Shown here one piece after another: positions 59,121 through 64,000 of a DNA stretch of 64,000 nucleotides. The notes under the pieces were generated by a model. That model was not told where the DNA came from. It saw only the letters and a program-made list of their open reading frames with translations, and did no database searches. Source of the DNA: Strongylocentrotus droebachiensis (taxonomy: Eukaryota; Echinodermata; Echinoidea; Camarodonta; Strongylocentrotidae); assembly GCA_035222895.1 (NCBI GenBank), contig JAVYIG010000037.1, positions 1-64,000 on the forward strand. Reading direction: 5' to 3'. Numbering within the stretch: position 1 is the first letter of the stretch; the number at the start of each line of letters is the position of its first letter. A program made the translations under genes and the position numbers.

Positions 59121-62120
59121 TTCTTATGAGATGTATAAGATTGTATGAGAGAGGCATAAAGCAAGAATAATGTACAGTTTCTCAGCACGGCATGGGCATG
59201 GGCATTTTCTGATTAAGCTAAGACCTATGTGAAGTCATTTATCAAGTAAATGTATTCAAATATATGGATACTTCCTTCCCAGGTGTGTGAGGTGAAGAAT
59301 CATTTCATTCACCTGCTATTACTCTTTGTACTACAATTTCAAGAACACAAATCATAATTAAATTAGTGCTCTTCTGGGGGTAAAAGTTTCTCATGAATAA
59401 AATAAGTTTGTCAACTGCTCTATTTTAGTATTTTTAAATGAACAAGGTACAATTTATTGTTCCCCTGTTTTCTAATAGAAAAGTAAAGATTTTGTTAATG
59501 ATTAAAGAAATCTTTCATGTACAACCTCAACTGGTACGTCACATTTTTTAGAAAATGGCTGCTAAAAGGCATCACATCATGCCAAGAATATTTTCATTTA
59601 TATATCCCTCGTACATTTTCGTAAGGAGTATTGTAAATTAAAGGGCAGGAATACATCTCATATTTTAGAATACCTACATTTATTCTTTGGGGGTGAGGTT
59701 TCCTTTAACGCAGGCAAAATATAATTTCAGTTGTTTCAGTAAGCTGCTTGGTGTTATCATTCATGTCTCACTTATATTGTAGGCATCACCGTTAATTCAC
59801 GCAAAAAAAAGAGATTAATAATCTTACATTTATAAAGCACGTTTTCATTAGACACAAAGCGCATAAAGAAAGTCGCACAAAAGTAATTAGTTTATCAAAG
59901 TTTAAAAAAATCAAATTTATTCACAAAACTGTGCGAGACATTTCGTGTACAACGTTTTTCATACCAGTAAACATTTCTTGATACCGGAACAACCTTTAAT
60001 ATACAGCTGTTGACAGTGTTTACTAATATAATTCTTTCTTCTTAAATAATGCGACAGATGAGGGCTGAAGGTCCTTCGCTAGTCGCTACCATTCATAATG
60101 TATATGTCTCCAAAAAACAAACAGTATATTTCTTGATTGATTAGATTCATTTAGTTGTATATGATTTTACATGATTTTATAGTATTTCAAAGTACACAAA
60201 AATGACTTAAATTACATTGTCTTTCAAAATCGTAATATTTATATAAATATACACTGCCTTGAGAGGTTCTGGTTAAAACTATGCGCAAGAGGTGACTCCA
60301 ATTGTACTATTTGCTGAGGGGCGCAGCCCCAAAGCAAATGGTACTTTTGGATTTACCGAGGCCCATAGTTTAACCAGTACCTCGAATAGAAGGCATGGTA
60401 TATTTGTTTTATATTCTGCATCAAAAATGTATTTACAATTTATTTAAAACAAAAAAATATTTTGGGGAAAAAACCATTTAGAACAAAAAAAATGTCAATT
60501 TTTATCTAAAAAGATTTAAAATATTTAGTTTTCATTAAATTAAGATTTGAAGAAAAAAAAATGATTCAATTTTAAAAAAAAAAAAATCACATTTTTTTTT
60601 CAACTCCCAAATAGTAAACCAGAATAGTACTCTCATATAGTACTTTCTAAAAATAGGTCAAATATTTCTGGTCATGTGACGAGCTCTCAACTAATCAAAA
60701 GCCAACAGATTTTTGATGCAGGATATAATATCATTTATTTTAAAACGCTGCCGATCTAAAATACAGATATCATTTTTTTTTTTCTTTTCATAGTTATGAT
60801 AGTCGGAATACACCATAGTAAAAATGTATTAAATTTAAATAATAATCGATCGTGCCATTGTTTTTACAATGTTTTGATATCTTAACCTCCTCTTTATAGA
60901 GGAAATAAAAGTTCACCAGAATGTTACCCTGGGATCACACATTTCAGAACTGACTTTCAGGATATTGCTCAATGTTCTTCGGCACATGATTATTATACCG
61001 CAACTTCCTCCGTCAAAAACAGGCCTTCACCCGTCTATTACAGATTTTTTTTTTTTAATGTCAATCGAAATTCTCATGAAAAATATGCTAATCCTCTTTG
61101 AAATCAAGGTGCTTTCGCTGCCATCAATAAAACATAGGCTATGTTTATACAAAAACCATACAAGAAATTTCTTGATTGACAAGATTCATAGACATGTAGG
61201 CCTATTACATGATTCTGTCATATTTCAAAGTAAACAAAATCAACTTGAATTTCATTGTCTTACATGAATAACATTTTGTATCTATTCTTAAAGCGTTGCT
61301 CATCTTAAATATAGATATTATTTTTTCCCAATTGTGTTCCTTTACTTATGATAAAATACTAAAAACTCACTATATACATGCAATACACCCTTAAACAGTT
61401 CAATTGTACCCCTTACATAATTGTAACATACAGGCTTAAATTGGCATAGGTAGAGCAGAAGGTGAGTCGAAAAGTCATGTCACAATACGGATTGACTGAC
61501 ATTCAATTGAATGAAATGAATTAATTTCAAAGAAGCAAGGATAGGTCCATCATTTAAATGCATGCTCGTGTTTTCACACAGAACAAAATTACTCACTTTT
61601 ATATTTTCCGAACTTGTTATGATTTTCCTCATATGAGAAACATATTTTTCTAAGCTAATTACCATAATATCTTGGTTGAAAAATATGCACAATCGAATAT
61701 ACACAGCTTCATGGATTAATTAAAAAGCATCATAATAATGCATTGAAAAGGATTTATATCCAATCTAGCTATGCGTCTGTAGGGGTGACTGAAAATGACA
61801 TGAATCCGAAGCAGATATGATAAAGGGGAGGAAAAAAGAAAATTATCAAGGGTATCAATTTCTTATTTAGAAATCCATGGGACCCATTTTCTAATAAGTT
61901 TTTCAGGTACACAATTTATTTCAATGCAGTTTTCCTCCAAAAAATAAAACAAACATTGGGGAAGTTGTCATTCATTCGCAAAAATAGGCACTAACTTTCT
62001 CGTGCACGTACTTAAAAATGACCATAAAATAATAGCATTCCTCGATAATTCGTTTCCCCCAAAACATCAACCTTTTGAGGAAAAAAGAACAAGAAGAATG
62101 AAACAAGAGATTGTAGGTAA
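59121..62120. other. no gene recognised
   Basis: Contains a reverse copy of the 31,165-31,440 repeat text at 59,275-59,335 and several A/T runs near 60,540-60,605 and 60,770. A 100-codon frame at 60,965-61,267 is unremarkable. Confidence 0.5.
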
Positions 62121-62124
62121 CTTT

Positions 62125-62188
62125 ATGTTCTTTGCAAGACCACAGATTTTAGGGAAATGTTCTTTGCAAGACCACAGATTTTAGGGAA
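62125..62188 (+). repeat. 32-bp tandem duplication
   Basis: ATGTTCTTTGCAAGACCACA with twelve more bases occurs twice back to back, just downstream of the stop codon of the minus-strand gene, so in its 3' UTR. Confidence 0.9.
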
Positions 62189-62194
62189 ATGTTC

Positions 62195-62832
62195 TCATTT
62201 TCTTTTCATTTGTACATGCATGAACGGTCCGCCCTTTTTAGCTACTCTCTCAACCACTTTGGCAATTTCTTGCGCTTCCATTTCGGCAGCATACTTCATG
62301 AGCTTGAGCTCATTTTCTTTCTCAAGCTTTTGTAACGCCGCATAATTTTTGTGTTCCTCCTTTTGCATATTCTGCAAATGCTTTCGCTCATCATTCTTCA
62401 TAGCTTCCTCTATATCGACCAACGCTTTCTCTTTATTTGTCGCTATTTCAAGGTTTAGTTTCTCTTGTACGGATCGCACGAGCTCTAATTCTTGCGCAGC
62501 TACTTCTATCGCTTCGGCATTTTTCTTCTTTTTTGCTGCGGCCTTATGCGCATCGACCTTCTTCTTATACTCTACTCGGATCTCATGTCTCTTTTCTTTC
62601 TGGCTATGGAAGCTACCCCCGGCTTTACCATCAGCAATGCATCGCTCAAGAAAATCGAGAAGACGTGATTTCGAGCCAGCTTCAAGACAGGTATCAATAT
62701 CAATTTTGTTTTGGATGACGAACACTCTTTCTCTGCCAATCCCATGCTCTTTCTCCAGCTGAGACTTGATCTTCTCAATCTGATCCTTAGTCATCTGATC
62801 TTTATGAGTGACAACGACCGATGGCTTGCGAC
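62195..62832 (-). CDS. terminal exon: GTPase-like domain end plus charged coiled coil
   Basis: Starts after TTATTAATCAG (acceptor, exon first base 62,832) in phase 1 and runs 212 codons to a stop at 62,195. The first residues, RKPSVVVTHKDQMTKDQIEK, look like a GTPase beta strand with a TxxD-type guanine-specificity motif (THKD). GRERVFVIQNKID with LLDFLERCIADG fits the following strand and helix. From about residue 75 the protein is a long Lys/Glu/Ala helix (KKKVDAHKAAAKKKKNAEAI, KALVDIEEAMKNDERKHL), a predicted coiled coil ending GPFMHVQMKRK. It is spliced to 63,171-63,238. The P-loop exon must lie right of the window. Immune-type GTPases (GIMAP or IFI44-like) share this layout; the exact family is inference. 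Confidence 0.75.
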
Positions 62833-63170
62833 CTGATTAATAAATCAAACACACAACAGCAGAACATAAACAGAAACTAAATGTCAGTTTGATACCAATA
62901 AGTAGGATTCTTGTAAAATTTATTTTATATTTATTGTAAATAATGTTGTTTATACATTGGTCAAATTACGACAGGAAAGATAAGTTCACATTAATTCATT
63001 TTTGGCGGGAGGGGACGGCCGATCGACTTCATTCATTTATGTATTTATTTAGTCATTCCTTCATTATTAATTCAATTATCTATCTATCTATCTATGTATT
63101 CAAAAATTAGTACTATCTATTAATTATCTTTTTCTCGGAACAGTACTGCAGAAACTACATGTAGTCTTAC
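62833..63170 (-). other. intron of the GTPase-like gene
   Basis: Donor CTG|GTAAGAC at 63,170 and acceptor AATCAG at 62,833. It holds a (TCTA)n tract at 63,077-63,098. Confidence 0.7.
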
Positions 63171-63238
63171 CAGTCTCTTTATTACACGTCTTGACCAGAT
63201 TCTGCATGCCTTTGAGTGCACCGATACCACCTTTCCCA
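63171..63238 (-). CDS. 68-bp internal exon of the GTPase-like gene
   Basis: The acceptor TCTCTCGCTGAAG sits behind a long CT-rich (minus-strand) tract and the donor is CTG|GTAAGA. The open frame encodes GKGGIGALKGMQNLVKTCNK then ET, and its last base G joins GT of the next exon to make Gly, so the frame runs straight into RKPSVVVTHKD. Phase agreement and two good splice sites support it. The first base completes a codon of a further exon to the right. Confidence 0.7.
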
Positions 63239-63916
63239 CTTCAGCGAGAGAGTTAGAGAAAGAAGGGGAGAGGGAGGAAAGGAGAGGGAGAGAGGAGAGG
63301 GGGAAGAGATTAGAAAAGAGAAAGGGAGAGAGTTAAAAAAAAAAAAGGGGATGGTACGACGAAAAACTTTACTTACTATTAATTAATTTATGAGCGTCGA
63401 AAATATTGCTTCATACATGTATGATTATTACACATCATGAAACTGGATCGTAACTTTTAATCACCGCTCGCAAATCAGAGAAATGGTTTTTGAACATGAT
63501 GAAGTAAGTGAAGTCAACATTCTTAAGATATGGAAATAGTGACTTGAAAACTGAGGATTCATAAGGAGCTAGGTAGGAACATGGCAATTTTGCCCACATC
63601 GTTTACAAAATAAAACAAATCTGACAAAAAGGAGATAAGATGTAGTTATGTATGTAGTTAAGATATGCTTAACAAAAGCTGAGTATATATTAAAGCGATA
63701 CTGAACTGATACATTTATTGTACAGCGCCATCTCATGGTCAACTTGGCCACAGTGCGTAACCCAAAACCTAATTCCAACTTCGCAGACAGAGGACTCATG
63801 GAATCATGAGCACAGGTCAGCTCGGGAAACGGCACGTCCAGGGATCATAATGAACAGCATACATGAGAAAGCGCTATAACGATTTTGCACGGCATTGTTT
63901 TTAATACAGTATTTCC
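63239..63916. other. upstream intron with GA-rich tract
   Basis: A purine tract lies at 63,243-63,345 (pyrimidine-rich on the coding strand, serving as the polypyrimidine tract of the exon). An 88-codon minus-strand frame at 63,569-63,835 is unrecognised. Confidence 0.5.
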
Positions 63917-63955
63917 TTAAAGGGATTGGATATCTTTGCATCAGATTCAGGGGCG
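63917..63955 (+). mobile_element. terminus of the TTAA-bounded repeat
   Basis: TTAAAGGGATTGGATATCTT and GCATCAGATTC resemble the ends at 10,869 and 22,712. Only about 35 bp match before a GGGGCGGATC stretch and a G run, so it is a fragment or chance. Confidence 0.35.
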
Positions 63956-64000
63956 GATCGGTGGGGGGGGGGGGGGGGTAGAGCCAATGACGATGCGGAT

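Noticed and set aside
62157-62762. Plus-strand frames rich in Ser/Phe/Cys
   Set aside because: Antisense shadows of the GTPase-like terminal exon.

Overview
The window is nuclear DNA of an animal, most probably an echinoderm and perhaps a sea urchin. The grounds are AT-rich, exon-poor sequence full of (CT)n, poly-C/G and AT microsatellites, tRNA-derived SINEs, several non-LTR retrotransposon clades, a death-domain exon, and a foldback element whose inverted ends are minisatellites, as in the sea-urchin TU elements. The species call is inference; there is no bacterial or organellar signature.

Host genes are few and all on the minus strand. (1) 2,148-3,773 is an uninterrupted 541-codon frame for a basic, Ser/Lys/Arg-rich protein I do not recognise. 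(2) A death-domain exon (43,762-44,059, 5' UTR to 44,084) with a clean donor, and a coiled-coil terminal exon (22,952-23,484) with a clean acceptor, share intron phase 1. They may be one small death-domain adaptor gene with a roughly 20-kb intron packed with transposons. (3) Two exons with matching phase (63,171-63,238 and 62,195-62,832) form the 3' end of a probable GTPase-like gene with a highly charged coiled-coil tail; its 5' part lies beyond the right edge. A possible further exon ends at 56,360.

Everything else is mobile or repetitive. 1-8.7 kb: a MITE piece, a SINE, CT microsatellites, the orphan gene and the first copy of a 0.7-kb dispersed repeat. 10.9-15.6 kb: a TTAA-type repeat, then a degenerate GTGCCCCTTTT minisatellite split by a 5'-truncated L1/Tx1-like LINE with a visible target duplication. 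17-21 kb: a SINE, a foldback-like element carrying a TTAA MITE, and a 1.24-kb inverted-repeat element with TAA target duplication. 22-26 kb: a SINE nested in a MITE, the coiled-coil exon, and a decayed copy of a widespread invertebrate gene family with PIN/FEN-like acidic motifs. 26.2-27.2 kb: a 365-bp tandem repeat. 27.65-30.5 kb: a Helitron-like remnant holding two TTAA-specific elements side by side. 32.2-43.5 kb: a nested complex of Helitron units, a 25-bp-TIR element and the TU-like foldback. 44.7-53.8 kb: four LINE remnants and a MITE. 58.4-59.1 kb: second copy of the 0.7-kb repeat.

The best candidate for something not yet described is the 33.9-43.1 kb complex: a head-to-tail compound Helitron with canonical TC/hairpin/CTAG ends and an A^T target, nested with a foldback element inside another TIR element inside an older Helitron, all within the proposed intron of the death-domain gene.
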